Notes under the pieces: generated by a model
Told to the model about the DNA's origin: nothing
Seen by the model: only the letters and a program-made list of their open reading frames with translations
Databases searched by the model: none
Source of the DNA: Methanotrichaceae archaeon
Lineage (GTDB): Archaea > Halobacteriota > Methanosarcinia > Methanotrichales > Methanotrichaceae
Length of the DNA: 64,000 bases
NCBI GenBank assembly: GCA_013178225.1
Contig: JABLXE010000005.1
Coordinates: 62,001 to 126,000, forward strand
Reading direction: 5' to 3'
Program-made: the position numbers and the translations under genes
Part shown: in pieces, positions 1 to 8,987 of the stretch
How positions within the stretch are numbered: the first letter of the stretch is position 1
Layout: every line of letters starts with the position of its first letter

Positions 1-2
1 TG

Positions 3-1313
3 TCCTGGGGAGTTCCTTTCCCTGGACACAATGAGCTGGTGGTCTATGTGTGGGTTGACGCCCCCATCGGCTACATCTCCTTTTCCGAAGAGTGGTGCGA
101 AAAGAGCGGACGAAACTGGAAGGCATACTGGAAAGACGGGGCCCGGATAATACACTTCATAGGCGGAGACATCGTCTATCACCACTGTATCTTCTGGCCG
201 GCCATGCTGAAAGGCTCCGGCTACACTCTTCCTTCCGCAGTTGTGGCCAGCGGAATGCTGAAGATCGATGACCGCAAGTTCTCCAAGTCCCGCGGATATG
301 TGATCTGGGTAATTGATGACTACCTCGAAAAGGGACTGCATCCGGACCTGTTGCGTTACTATCTGGCCAGCTACACCTCTCACACCAAGGAGGTGAACTT
401 TGCCTGGAAGATATTCGCCGATAAGGTCAACACCGAGCTGGTGGGCGCTCTCGGAAACTTCATCAACCGGGCTTTGACCTTCACCGCCAAGAACTTCGAC
501 GGGAAGGTGCCGAATGGAGAGATAGACCCAGAAGTCTTGAAGAAGATCGAGGCCGTGATGCAGGAGATGACTTCCGCCCTGGAAGAGTATGAGTTCAAGA
601 AGATGTGCGATGGCGTGATGGCCCTGGCCGATTACGGGAACATATACTTCCAGTCTCACGAGCCCTGGAAGCTCATAAAGACCGATCGAGAATCGGCAGG
701 AGCGGTGCTGCGAAGCTGTCTTCAGATCGCCAAGGCTCTGGCCGTCTTCATGGAGCCGGTCATGCCCTCCAAGATGGACGCCGCCGGAAGGCAGCTCGGA
801 CTTCCGGGGCCTGTCGGCGAGATGCTCTTTTGCGAGGCCCTGGCTCCGATGGAAGAGGGTGCGGACCTGGGCCATCCGGAGCTGCTTTTTAGCCGGATGG
901 AGGAAGCACAGGTAAAGGAGCTTGACCGGGTGTTCAAGGAACGGATCCGGCAAGCAGACGCTCGAGAGAAGACGAAAACGGAGGAGAAAAAATTGATCTC
1001 TTACGACCAATTCCAAGCCCTTGATATCAGAGTGGGCGAGATTTTGCAGGCAGAACGCATTAAGGGCTCGAACAAGCTCCTCAAGTTGATGGTGAGCCTT
1101 GGCGACGAGACCAGGCAGGTGGTGGCCGGAATCGCCACCAATTATGCCCCTGAAGACCTGGCCGGCCGGCAGATCGCAGTGCTGGCAAACCTTGAACCGG
1201 CCAAGCTCTTCGGTGTGGAGTCTCAGGCCATGATCCTGGCAGCAGACGTAGACGGTGCAGCTGTGTTGCTGGGTCCGGAAAAACGGGTGGCTCCGGGATC
1301 GAAGGTGCGGTAG
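3..1313 (+). CDS. metG: Methionyl-tRNA synthetase, C-terminal part (5' truncated by window edge)
   Basis: Charges tRNA-Met with methionine in the cytoplasm. The frame is open to the window edge, and the codons before the first candidate GTG already read SWGVPFPGHNE, a conserved part of the class I catalytic core, so the true start lies upstream. The second signature of class I synthetases, KFSKS, is at about nt 276-290. An anticodon-binding helical region follows. The last ~105 residues (from ISYDQFQALDIRVGE) form the EMAP II/Trbp111-like OB-fold tRNA-binding domain, fused here as in many archaeal and bacterial MetRS. The stop is 9 nt before the atwA ATG. Identification is very secure. Confidence 0.97.
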   Translation, partial: SWGVPFPGHNELVVYVWVDAPIGYISFSEEWCEKSGRNWKAYWKDGARIIHFIGGDIVYHHCIFWPAMLKGSGYTLPSAVVASGMLKIDDRKFSKSRGYVIWVIDDYLEKGLHPDLLRYYLASYTSHTKEVNFAWKIFADKVNTELVGALGNFINRALTFTAKNFDGKVPNGEIDPEVLKKIEAVMQEMTSALEEYEFKKMCDGVMALADYGNIYFQSHEPWKLIKTDRESAGAVLRSCLQIAKALAVFMEPVMPSKMDAAGRQLGLPGPVGEMLFCEALAPMEEGADLGHPELLFSRMEEAQVKELDRVFKERIRQADAREKTKTEEKKLISYDQFQALDIRVGEILQAERIKGSNKLLKLMVSLGDETRQVVAGIATNYAPEDLAGRQIAVLANLEPAKLFGVESQAMILAADVDGAAVLLGPEKRVAPGSKVR

Positions 1314-1322
1314 GTGTATCCA

Positions 1323-3026
1323 ATGCTGCAGGTCGAGAATTTATACAAGACTTATCAGCTCTCCGACAAGGAGATAGTAGCTCTGCAGGACGTGAGCTTT
1401 GCTGCCGAACAGGGCGAGATCCTGGGCATCCTGGGCAAGAGCGGCGGCGGCAAGACGACACTCATGAAGATCCTGCGCGGAATCGAGCGCTTTGACTCCG
1501 GCCGGATAATCCTGGACGGCCTGACCATCACACCTGAGAGCAGCGATGATGATCTGCGAAAGCTGCTCTCCATGACCGCCATACATCTGCAGAGGGACTT
1601 TGCTCTGTGGACGGAGTCTGCCCTTAATAACGTGGTCCGGAGGGTGAATGCCCGCACCACCGGCTATGAGGTGCTGCCCACAACGGACGATCCAAACTAT
1701 GATTCGATCTATGCCGAGGCCATGTATTACCTGCAGCTGGTGGGCCTCGATCGGAGGGCCTTGCAACTGGCAACCATTCTCAGCGGCGGAGAGAAGCAGC
1801 GGCTGCTGATAGCCCGGCAGCTGGCCAAGAAACCGCAGCTGCTGCTCTTAGATGAGCCGGCCACCATGGCCTGCCCCGCCACCAAGCAGGAGGTCTTGGA
1901 CGCCATCAAGAAGGTGAACCAGGAACTGGGCCTGACCATCCTGGTGGTCTCGCACCTTCCGGAGATTCACGAGTACCTGGCAGACCGCATCATCTGGCTG
2001 GAAGGAGGACGGATGGTGGCGGAAGGGCAGCCCAGGGAGATCATGAAGAGGTTCCTCTCCCAGATCGGAAAGCCTGAACCCCTGGCCCCCCGGCCCCCCG
2101 CCAATCCGGTGATCCGGGCTCAGGGGATTTACAAGCGAAACTACCTGGTGGGGCCGGGAGAGATCCTGAGGATTGAGGACCTGAACCTGGACATCAACCA
2201 GGGGGAGATCACCTCGATAATCGGCTCCAGCGGATCTGGCAAGACCACGGTCCTAAAGATCATAGAAGGGCTGCGAATGCCCGATGACGGAACCGTGTTC
2301 TATCGGCTGGGCGACCTCTGGGTGGACATGCTCAACTATTCTCCGGAAAGAATGTCTGTGCGCCGGTCGCTGGGCATCATGTACCAGGAGTTCGCGCTCT
2401 ACCAGACCGAGACCATCCTGGAGCAGATCGCATACCAGCTGGGAGTGAAGGGTCAGGATGTGATAGAGAACGCCCGCGCCGTTTCCGAGGAGCTGGGAAT
2501 CAGCGACAAGGTCCTGGATGTGATCTACACCCTGACCGACATGAACGAAGACGATGCCAAGGCGGCTCTCGAGTCCTTGGGCCTTACCCGCGACATATTC
2601 AAAGAGCTGTTCCCCAGGTTCCCCGCCGCCGAAGCGCGCCGGTTTTCCGAATCGGTCTTCGGGCCCCTGTCTCTGGACCCCGAGGTGCTGAACAAACTGC
2701 CGGCACAGCTCAGCGGGGGCGAGCGGGTGAGGGCATCGCTGGCCATACTGCTGGCCGCAAAGCCCTCGATCCTGATACTGGACGAACCCTTCGGCGACAT
2801 AGATCCGATAACGCTGCGCGAGGTCTCCAATGCATTGAAGAGGATCAACTCGGAGTTCGGAACCACGATCCTTCTGGTCAGCCATCACGTGGACTTTGTA
2901 AAAGAGGTCTCTCACCGCGCAGTGCTGATCGAGGACGGAAAGATCGCCTCCGACGGCGATCCGGCAGCGGTTTGCGATCAGTTTTTGGCCAGATGTGATG
3001 CCGCCTACCTGAGATCTGAGGCTTAG
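1323..3026 (+). CDS. atwA: Methyl-coenzyme M reductase system component A2 (tandem ABC ATPase)
   Basis: Soluble twin ATPase that supports ATP-dependent reductive activation of methyl-CoM reductase. Two complete ABC cassettes lie in one 567-residue chain: first Walker A GKSGGGKTT, signature LSGGEKQR and Walker B LLLLDEPATM; second Walker A GSSGSGKTT, signature LSGGERVRA and Walker B ILILDEPFGD. There are no membrane helices, and the layout and length fit AtwA rather than a transporter. A GTG directly after the metG stop is in frame, but ATG at 1323 is preferred because GGTG at 1315-1312 region lies a few bases upstream of it and the protein then starts MLQVENLYKTY, the normal ABC start. What else: another twin-ABC protein such as RLI is excluded because the ferredoxin-like N-terminus is absent. 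Confidence 0.88.
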   Translation: MLQVENLYKTYQLSDKEIVALQDVSFAAEQGEILGILGKSGGGKTTLMKILRGIERFDSGRIILDGLTITPESSDDDLRKLLSMTAIHLQRDFALWTESALNNVVRRVNARTTGYEVLPTTDDPNYDSIYAEAMYYLQLVGLDRRALQLATILSGGEKQRLLIARQLAKKPQLLLLDEPATMACPATKQEVLDAIKKVNQELGLTILVVSHLPEIHEYLADRIIWLEGGRMVAEGQPREIMKRFLSQIGKPEPLAPRPPANPVIRAQGIYKRNYLVGPGEILRIEDLNLDINQGEITSIIGSSGSGKTTVLKIIEGLRMPDDGTVFYRLGDLWVDMLNYSPERMSVRRSLGIMYQEFALYQTETILEQIAYQLGVKGQDVIENARAVSEELGISDKVLDVIYTLTDMNEDDAKAALESLGLTRDIFKELFPRFPAAEARRFSESVFGPLSLDPEVLNKLPAQLSGGERVRASLAILLAAKPSILILDEPFGDIDPITLREVSNALKRINSEFGTTILLVSHHVDFVKEVSHRAVLIEDGKIASDGDPAAVCDQFLARCDAAYLRSEA

Positions 3027-3046
3027 CTGCCAGCCGGGACGATAAG

Positions 3047-4171
3047 ATGATGGAGATGGATCAGGAACTGGAAGAGATCTACCAGCAGGTGGCCGATCAG
3101 ATATCGGTGGAAGAGTTTTCAGACCGGGTGGAAGAGAAGGTCACCCTGATGGCCGGCCTGTGCGACCGCCGCACTGCTGCCATGCTTGTGGCCCGCGAGC
3201 TTGGAGCGTCCGACGTCTTGACCAAGATCGGACGCATCCGGCCGGAGACCGGAAACGTGACCTTCGTTGGCCGGGTCCTCAACGTACCGGATGTTCGCGA
3301 GTTCATGCGATCCGACGGGTCTACGGGAAGGGTGGCCAGCCTGACATTGGGAGACGAAACCGGAACGGTCAGGGTCTCTTTATGGGACGAGACGACCGAT
3401 CTGATCAAGTCCGGCGACATAAAGGTTGACCAGTGCCTGAAAATTCGAGGCCTGGCCAAAGAGGGCTATTCCGGAACAGAGGTCAGCCTGGGCAGAAGCG
3501 GCGGCCTGGAGGAGGTAGACCAGGACATCCGGGCCCGCATTGAGCCTTACAAGATCGAAGAGCTTCGGCGGGACATGAGCGATGTGAACCTGGTGGCAAG
3601 GGTGATCGACCCCGGGATGGCTCGCGAGTTCCTGCGAAAGGACGGGACCCGTGGCCTGGTGAGGACGGTTCTGCTGGGAGATGAGACCGGCAAGGTCCGC
3701 CTGACCTTGTGGGACGATCAGGCCGGCCAGGATCTGGCCGAAGGCGAGACCCTGGAGGTCATAAACGCCACTGTACGGGAGCGCTATGGAGGCCTCGAGA
3801 TACAGACCGGCGGCTATTCGGCCATCAGGAAGAGCGCGCAAAAGGTGAACTTCAAGGAGACCATGGTCCCGGTAAAGGACCTGCAACCGGGAACAATCGT
3901 CAGCCTGGAGGGTTTCGTCACCGGACTGGGCGAGGTGCGGGAGTTTCAGAGGCAGGATGGATCGCAGGGCCAGGTGGCCAACATCTACCTCTCGGACCAG
4001 ACCGGCCGGGTCAAAGTGGCACTATGGGGCGATCACGTCCGCCTGATCGAGGGCCTGGACCTGGGATACAAGGCGAAGCTGATCGATGCCCAGGTCAAGA
4101 GCGGCTGGAACGAAGAGCTGGAGATCAGCTGCGGATGGCGCACCAGGATTACTTTCGCCCCGCCCGATTAA
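3047..4171 (+). CDS. RPA-like single-stranded DNA-binding protein with three OB folds
   Basis: Binds single-stranded DNA during replication and recombination. After a helical N-terminus (~60 residues) three similar OB-fold units follow, at roughly residues 65-155, 170-265 and 280-370. Each carries the same landmarks: REF(M/L/Q)R.DG at the start and GDETG.VR..LWD or SDQTGRVKVALWG in the middle. No C-terminal zinc finger is visible, unlike some archaeal RPA subunits. It lies 42 nt upstream of radA in the same direction, a typical archaeal pairing of the ssDNA binder with the recombinase. ATG codons at residues 1, 2 and 4 make the exact start uncertain by a few residues. Confidence 0.9.
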   Translation: MMEMDQELEEIYQQVADQISVEEFSDRVEEKVTLMAGLCDRRTAAMLVARELGASDVLTKIGRIRPETGNVTFVGRVLNVPDVREFMRSDGSTGRVASLTLGDETGTVRVSLWDETTDLIKSGDIKVDQCLKIRGLAKEGYSGTEVSLGRSGGLEEVDQDIRARIEPYKIEELRRDMSDVNLVARVIDPGMAREFLRKDGTRGLVRTVLLGDETGKVRLTLWDDQAGQDLAEGETLEVINATVRERYGGLEIQTGGYSAIRKSAQKVNFKETMVPVKDLQPGTIVSLEGFVTGLGEVREFQRQDGSQGQVANIYLSDQTGRVKVALWGDHVRLIEGLDLGYKAKLIDAQVKSGWNEELEISCGWRTRITFAPPD

Positions 4172-4213
4172 CTAAATTAAGGATCGAAGACCATTTCCTG
4201 TTCTGAGGATTAG

Positions 4214-5194
4214 ATGGCGATAAAATTACTGGAAGACCTGCCGGGTGTCGGCCCGGCCACTGCTGAGAAGCTGCGCGAGGCAGGTTTTAACACTATAGAG
4301 GCTCTGGCTGTCGCCTCTCCCGGCGAACTGGTGGCCTGTGCCGATGTTGGCGAGTCCACTGCCGCCAAGATCATAGCGGGCGCCCGTGAGGCCGCTGATA
4401 TCGGCGGATTTGAGACCGGCGATCAGGTTCTGGAGCGGAGGAAGCGAGTGGGAAAGGTCACCACCGGCAGCAAGAGCCTGAACGAGCTGCTGGGCGGGGG
4501 CATGGAGACCCAATCAATCCTGGAGCTTTACGGAGAGTTCGGCTGCGGGAAGACCCAGATAGCGCACCAGATGGCGGTCAACGTGCAGCTGCCAATCGAG
4601 ATGGGCGGAATGAACGGCTCGGCCATCATAATCGATACCGAGAACACCTTCCGGCCGGAAAGGATCGAGCAGATGGTGAAAGGTCTTCCACCTGCCCCGG
4701 ACGGCCAGGACTGGGACCCAAAGGAGTTCTTGGGGCACATTCACGTGGCCCGGGCCTTCAACTCCAATCACCAGATTCTGCTGGCGGAAGAGGGGGCGCT
4801 GGAGCTGGCCGAGAAGCTCAGGGAGACGGAAAAGCCGGTTAGATTGCTGGTTGTGGATTCGGTGACCGCTCACTTCCGGGCGGAGTACGTGGGCCGGGGC
4901 ACACTGGCCAACCGCCAGCAGAAACTGAACAAGCATCTGCACGACCTGATGCGCTTCTCCGATCTGAACAACGCCCTGATCCTGATCACCAACCAGGTGA
5001 TGGCCAAGCCCGATACCTTCTTCGGCGACCCCACCAAGCCGGTGGGAGGGCATGTTCTGGGACATACCGCCACCTTCCGGGTCTACCTGCGCAAGTCCAA
5101 GGGCGAGAAGCGCATAGCCCGCCTGGTGGACTCGCCCAACCTGCCCGACGGTGAGGCGGTCTTTTCGGTTACCACGGAGGGCTTGAGGGATTGA
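4214..5194 (+). CDS. radA: DNA repair and recombination protein RadA
   Basis: Archaeal RecA/Rad51 recombinase that forms filaments on ssDNA and drives strand exchange. The N-terminal helix-hairpin-helix domain (residues ~3-60, [15 protein letters not shown]) is followed by the ATPase core with Walker [10 protein letters not shown] at 107-115 and Walker B LLVVDSV at 212-218. The 326 residues match the family. Shine-Dalgarno-like GAGGATTAG directly precedes the ATG. Upstream is the RPA gene; the stop overlaps the TTG start of the next gene by 4 nt (TTGA), so the three genes are probably cotranscribed. No intein is present. Confidence 0.98.
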   Translation: MAIKLLEDLPGVGPATAEKLREAGFNTIEALAVASPGELVACADVGESTAAKIIAGAREAADIGGFETGDQVLERRKRVGKVTTGSKSLNELLGGGMETQSILELYGEFGCGKTQIAHQMAVNVQLPIEMGGMNGSAIIIDTENTFRPERIEQMVKGLPPAPDGQDWDPKEFLGHIHVARAFNSNHQILLAEEGALELAEKLRETEKPVRLLVVDSVTAHFRAEYVGRGTLANRQQKLNKHLHDLMRFSDLNNALILITNQVMAKPDTFFGDPTKPVGGHVLGHTATFRVYLRKSKGEKRIARLVDSPNLPDGEAVFSVTTEGLRD

Positions 5195-5874
5195 TCCGCG
5201 CCCTGGTGGTGGATATCGACGGCACCCTGACCGACGAGAACCGGGTGCTCTGCCCACAGGCAGTCGAGGCTCTGAGGTGCATCAAGCTGCCGGTGATCCT
5301 GGCCACCGGCAACACCCACTGCTTCACGCGCACGGTCTCGGTGCTCCTGGGAACTCCCAGGATCTTCATATCCGAAAATGGCGGCGTGGTCTCGTACTCC
5401 GAGAAGGAGACGGAGATACTGGCCGATCTGAAAAGATGTGAGAAGGCCTTTGAAGAGCTGAGCCGGATCTTTCCCCTGGAAAGACACAACGCCGACACCC
5501 CAAGCTACAGATTCACCGATATTGCTTTGAAGCGGAATTTCGATGTTGCAAAGGCTGCGGATTATGTCCGGGCGCACGATCTGGAGGTGGATATCATAGA
5601 TACCACCTTTGCCGTTCACATCAAGGACCAGAGGGTCAGCAAGGGCACGGGTCTACTGCGGGTGGCAGAGAAGATGGGCCTTCGGCCAGCGCAGTTCGCG
5701 GCCATCGGCGATAGCGGAAGCGACCTCCCCATGTACGAGATAGCTGGCTTTCGGGCCTCTGTCGCCAACGCCACCCCTGAGCTGAAGGAGGCTTCCGATT
5801 ACGTCTCGCCCAGCAGCTATGGACTGGGCTTCTCTGAGATCGTGAAGCACATGTATGAAGAGCGGATGTTCTAG
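5191..5874 (+). CDS. Archaeal phosphoglycolate phosphatase (HAD superfamily)
   Basis: A HAD hydrolase of 227 residues expected to dephosphorylate 2-phosphoglycolate. Motif I is DIDGTLT near residue 9 (nucleophile Asp and acid/base Asp), motif II is ATGN at ~37-40, and motif III/IV is GDSGSDLPM near 173-181. The small cap between motif II and III (C2 cap) and the start [17 protein letters not shown] match the archaeal PGPase family; sucrose-phosphate-phosphatase-like relatives share the fold, so the substrate is inferred. Translation starts at TTG 5191 inside the radA stop (TTGA overlap). The 3' end runs convergently into the next gene by 4 nt. Confidence 0.85.
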   Translation: MIRALVVDIDGTLTDENRVLCPQAVEALRCIKLPVILATGNTHCFTRTVSVLLGTPRIFISENGGVVSYSEKETEILADLKRCEKAFEELSRIFPLERHNADTPSYRFTDIALKRNFDVAKAADYVRAHDLEVDIIDTTFAVHIKDQRVSKGTGLLRVAEKMGLRPAQFAAIGDSGSDLPMYEIAGFRASVANATPELKEASDYVSPSSYGLGFSEIVKHMYEERMF

Positions 5875-6524
5875 GACTTTTCCAGCTCTTGCAGCAGCCT
5901 GGCCCAGTTGTTCTCGCAGATGATCCACCAGCCCAGCGTCTCTTTGGCCAGCTCTCGAGCCGCCGGACAGAAGGCGTCAACTGCCAGGTGATAGGGCATC
6001 TCGGGAAGCGGCGGATGCAGGGGATATTTTTTGCAGGTGGCCGGACGGATGTCGTAGATCTGGCAGCCTTTCTCATCCGGATCGTAAAACGGGCAGGGCT
6101 GTTTCAGCACCCAGGCCTTCAGCTCTTTATCGTGCCGGCAGAGCGATTTGAGCCTCTTCTTGCCCACGCGCTCAGCAATCCTCTCGAAATCCTCATCTTC
6201 CAAATAGAGGCCGGCTCCGGGAGTGTAGCAGCATCTGCCGCAGTTCTGGCAGCAGAACCTCTCCCAGAACAGGCTCACCCCCTGAATGGACTCGGGCCTC
6301 CTCGGGTCCCGGGCGGGAAGGGGCAGGGCAATATCGAACGGGACCGTCTGGCCATGATCGATCTTCCGGAACTGCTCCTCGCGTTTTTGCACCGACCAGT
6401 GAGGCCTCTGCGCCAGAAGCTCCGTGTGCCTGCCCTGCCGCTTCAGATCCACACAGGATGACAGGCAGAGCTGATGGCAGAGCTTGCGCACCTTCAGCAG
6501 CCGGTCGCGGCCAATCTCACTCAT
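5871..6524 (-). CDS. YkgJ-type cysteine-cluster protein (first of three)
   Basis: Member of the YkgJ/UPF0153 family, whose conserved cysteines are thought to bind a metal, probably zinc or an iron-sulfur centre; no reaction is established. The core motif CCQNCGRCC is at residues 91-99, followed by CPFY at ~143-146, GCQIYDIRPATC at ~153-164 and a late Cys near 187, the usual spacing of the family. An extra N-terminal part (residues 1-60) carries C16, C20 and C24. It is convergent with, and overlaps by 4 nt, the phosphatase gene. Two other family members lie at 8988-9812 and 32963-33598. Confidence 0.85.
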   Translation of the reverse strand: MSEIGRDRLLKVRKLCHQLCLSSCVDLKRQGRHTELLAQRPHWSVQKREEQFRKIDHGQTVPFDIALPLPARDPRRPESIQGVSLFWERFCCQNCGRCCYTPGAGLYLEDEDFERIAERVGKKRLKSLCRHDKELKAWVLKQPCPFYDPDEKGCQIYDIRPATCKKYPLHPPLPEMPYHLAVDAFCPAARELAKETLGWWIICENNWARLLQELEKS

Positions 6525-6664
6525 ATCCTGGCATCTACTGGGAAGCTTTAGCCATAAATGGTTTTTCGGTCCCGGGCAATTACTTTCGCCCTGCCCGGAT
6601 TCGACTTATGCCTTTTGGCAACTGCATTGGTCTTGATTTACAGTTCAATGAGGGTTTGAGTTCA

Positions 6665-7126
6665 ATGAGCAAGAATCAAGAAATTGCCAAACTGGCCTCA
6701 GATCTGGCCCGTGCCCAGGATGAAATTCGCCGCTACAACGAAGAGCTGATCAAGCTTTCTCAGAGGTTCGGACGCATGATGCCAAGGCTGCAGAAGCTGG
6801 AGACGCCGGCCATACTGTCCTGGTTCGGGCATTACAACCAGCTGAAGGACTCGGCCAGGAAGCTGGACCAGGAGATGGAATCGCTCTTGAATGGCGGACA
6901 AATGGCTGGAAATCCGCTGCTCGATTCCCAGGCCGGCTATTACTGTTCACAGAGGGCCAGGCTCGGCTCCAAGATGGAGGTCCTGGACGACGTTTTGGCC
7001 GGCATGATCGAGGACCTGCTGGAAAACAGCGCTCTAGAAGGCCCGCAGAAGGAGGAGATGAGAACCGTGCTCAATCATGCTATGCAACACACCGGCGCAA
7101 GAGAAACCGATCCCCTTCCGGCCTGA
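6665..7126 (+). CDS. Hypothetical coiled-coil protein, 153 aa
   Basis: No family recognised. The first ~45 residues (from SKNQEIAKLASDL) show heptad-like spacing with many charged residues and should form a coiled coil. A middle region with WFGHYNQLKDSARKLDQEME is also helical, and the C-terminus is polar. There are no transmembrane segments and a single Cys. An open frame extends upstream to 6458, but that part overlaps the start of the divergent YkgJ gene and has no protein-like character. ATG 6665 is preferred, with a GAGGGTTTGAG stretch upstream. It stands alone between a divergent gene and the GyrI-like gene. Confidence 0.7.
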   Translation: MSKNQEIAKLASDLARAQDEIRRYNEELIKLSQRFGRMMPRLQKLETPAILSWFGHYNQLKDSARKLDQEMESLLNGGQMAGNPLLDSQAGYYCSQRARLGSKMEVLDDVLAGMIEDLLENSALEGPQKEEMRTVLNHAMQHTGARETDPLPA

Positions 7127-7227
7127 AATTGCCGATTGGAGTTGCGAACTGGGAATTGTGGAAACGGGACCTGATGAAACAGAACTTAATTTATGTCATA
7201 AGAAACTCATGACAATGGGTGGCAAAC

Positions 7228-7716
7228 ATGTCCGAGCCGAAGATTGCGATCAAGAATGTTGGAGAGATGAAGGTGGCCAGCCTGCAATACAAGGGACTGC
7301 CCTTCCAGGAGACCGTCCCCAGAGCTTTCGGCGAGCTTATGAAATGGATGAAGCAAAAGGGGCTGTCAATGCTTCCTGGCTCGCCCTGGGGCTTGACGCT
7401 GTACTACGACGATCCGAAGGCCGTCGCTTCTGAAGACGTGCGCTTTAAGGTGGCGGTTCCAGTTCCAGAGGATGCGCCAATTCTTGCTGATGGACTGGCA
7501 CAGGTAGAGACGATCCCACCTTATCGAGCTGCATATCTGACCGTACGAGGCAGCTATGAAAATCTGGAGGCCGTTTACCAGAGGCTGGCGGCCTGGGTGT
7601 ATCAAAACGGTTACCTGATATCCGATGCACCTCGCGAGGTCATGATCAAATGGAGCGAGAATATGCCGCCGGAGGACTGGGTAACGGAGATCCATTTCCC
7701 CATTGAGCCGCAATAA
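7228..7716 (+). CDS. GyrI-like / AraC effector-binding domain protein
   Basis: A stand-alone small-molecule-binding domain of 162 residues (GyrI-like, SOUL/BRE superfamily). Landmarks are the opening strand KNVGEMKVASLQYKG, the central GLTLYYDDP, the strand PPYRAAYLTVRGSYENL and the terminal WVTEIHFPI, typical of the duplicated beta-alpha-beta-beta fold. There is no DNA-binding domain, so it is likely a ligand sensor or sequestration protein. GTG at 7219 is in frame, but ATG 7228 has GGTGG five bases upstream and is chosen. It sits alone before the universal stress gene; the ligand is unknown. Confidence 0.8.
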   Translation: MSEPKIAIKNVGEMKVASLQYKGLPFQETVPRAFGELMKWMKQKGLSMLPGSPWGLTLYYDDPKAVASEDVRFKVAVPVPEDAPILADGLAQVETIPPYRAAYLTVRGSYENLEAVYQRLAAWVYQNGYLISDAPREVMIKWSENMPPEDWVTEIHFPIEPQ

Positions 7717-7796
7717 TTCGCCAGGCTGGCTCCTGGCCCGAGAAAAAGAGCCAAAATAGTTATAATGTGGCCGGCCAGATGGACACATCCGATTTC

Positions 7797-8267
7797 ATGT
7801 TCGAGAGAATACTGATCGCGACGGACGGCTCCAAGCACAGCGAGCAGGCGGCAGCAATTGGAGTCGAGCTGGCCAGAACGTCCAAGGGAAAGGTATGGGC
7901 AATCTATGTCGCGGATACCGGCCAGTATATTCCAGTGGGCGGTCTTGTACCTCCCTTTGGCGATGTAAACCCCTATGTTATGGACGAAACAGTCATCGGC
8001 CTGCGGGACTTCATCCTGGAAGAGGGAAAAAAGGCTGCTCAGAGGGTGACGGAAATTGCCGATAAGCGAGGGGTCCCCTGCGAGAAGATGATCGTCGAAG
8101 GCCACCCTGCCAGCGAGATAATGCGAATGGCAGAAGAAGAGAAGATGGACCTCATAGTGATGGGCAGCATAGGCAAGACCGGCATTGAGAAGATCCTCCT
8201 GGGAAGCGTGGCCGAGAAAGTGGTCCGCAATTCAAAAATTCCGGTGCTTCTGATTCCAGTTGGTTGA
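7797..8267 (+). CDS. Universal stress protein, UspA family
   Basis: Nucleotide-binding stress-response protein of the Usp fold. The N-terminus FERILIATDGSKHSEQA and the C-terminal ATP-binding motif G-x2-G-x9-G-S (GSIGKTGIEKILLGS) are intact, so it probably binds ATP. The frame is open from GTG 7767 with another ATG at 7779; the family normally begins just before the first strand, so ATG 7797 is favoured. A TTATAATG stretch at 7760-7767 could be the TATA box of a short-leader transcript starting near 7790, which would support this start. Partner and signal are unknown. Confidence 0.88.
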   Translation: MFERILIATDGSKHSEQAAAIGVELARTSKGKVWAIYVADTGQYIPVGGLVPPFGDVNPYVMDETVIGLRDFILEEGKKAAQRVTEIADKRGVPCEKMIVEGHPASEIMRMAEEEKMDLIVMGSIGKTGIEKILLGSVAEKVVRNSKIPVLLIPVG

Positions 8268-8346
8268 CAAATGAGGCCTTAAAATCGCTCTTCGCTGAAT
8301 TGTGTGGGTGAGGTCCGTCAAAGATTACAGCATCTGTGCCTGCTCT

Positions 8347-8391
8347 CGTCTCTGTGGTTGGGATAGAGCATCGCGGTTGACCGCAGAGACG
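8347..8391. repeat. Imperfect inverted repeat, candidate dispersed palindrome
   Basis: Arms at 8347-8359 (CGTCTCTGTGGTT) and 8379-8391 (GACCGCAGAGACG) match at 11 of 13 positions, with a 19-nt loop; both differences are compatible with G-U pairing in RNA. The adjoining bases GCGGAGACACAGAG extend the purine-rich pattern. Short elements of this wording recur in unrelated prokaryotic genomes, from memory, so it may be a REP/MITE-like remnant. Confidence 0.4.
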
Positions 8392-8522
8392 CGGAGACAC
8401 AGAGAATTTGCGATTAAAGTTCACCCATACTTAATAGCGAGGAGCCCTTAAAATGCGGCTTTTCTTGCGCCCGGCCTTTCTCGCACCAGCAACGTCAGAA
8501 TGGCCAAAATTCGCCTGCATAG

Positions 8523-8540
8523 GGCGAAATGTATATAATC
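8523..8540 (+). promoter_or_regulatory. BRE/TATA promoter for the zinc-ribbon gene
   Basis: GGCGAAAT followed by GTATATAATC matches an archaeal BRE plus TATA box. A start ~25 nt downstream would give a leader of roughly 85-90 nt before ATG 8651. Confidence 0.5.
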
Positions 8541-8650
8541 CTGAGCCACTACATTTTCATGGCTGCATGGCATTGCTCAAAAAGAGTTCATTGAGATGTT
8601 TTTGTAGCACCATCGATTCTCTGAATCGATCCTAAGGTAGAGTGAAATCA

Positions 8651-8830
8651 ATGGAAGGATATGGAAACAGAGGCGGCTTCAACCGAGGCCCAAGAGAGAT
8701 GCACGATGTGGTCTGTTCAGATTGTGGCAAGCAGTGCCAGGTTCCCTTCAAGCCTGACGGCACCCGACCGGTGTACTGCCAGGATTGCTATCAAAAGCAC
8801 AGACCAGCCAGGTCTCCCAGGCGCTATTAA
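8651..8830 (+). CDS. Small zinc-ribbon protein, CxxC-x17-CxxC family
   Basis: A 59-residue protein with a glycine/arginine-rich start and one zinc ribbon: CSDC, then 17 residues including VPFKPDGTRPVYC, then CQDC. This exact spacing and the VPFkP..RPVYC wording define a widespread small family whose role is not known; a nucleic-acid or protein contact is plausible because of the basic tail (KHRPARSPRRY). GTG 8642 is in frame upstream, but ATG 8651 with AAGGTAGAGTGA before it is preferred. It has its own promoter and no operon partner. Confidence 0.85.
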   Translation: MEGYGNRGGFNRGPREMHDVVCSDCGKQCQVPFKPDGTRPVYCQDCYQKHRPARSPRRY

Positions 8831-8987
8831 ACCGATTTGATTATCCTGCTAATCGATTGCGTTTTAGCCAGAATGGCATAGTTCCGCGGGCTGCGGAAAA
8901 GAAAAGACCGGGTCCGGCATCGGCCCCGTAAATTTTTTGTATATTCTCTTGTAGTCATAACGGTTTGAACCGGGATCTGAGGACGTT

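Larger units (their letters stand above)
8268..8650. other. Intergenic region with a hairpin and a promoter, no convincing gene
   Basis: It contains an imperfect inverted repeat (8347-8391) and a BRE/TATA element (8523-8540) for the zinc-ribbon gene downstream. An ORF at 8453-8635 is preceded by GAGGAG, but its sequence looks random and the promoter of the next gene lies inside it. Confidence 0.6.

Noticed and set aside
8453-8635. 60-codon frame with an upstream GAGGAG
   Set aside because: No protein-like pattern, and the BRE/TATA of the following gene lies inside it.
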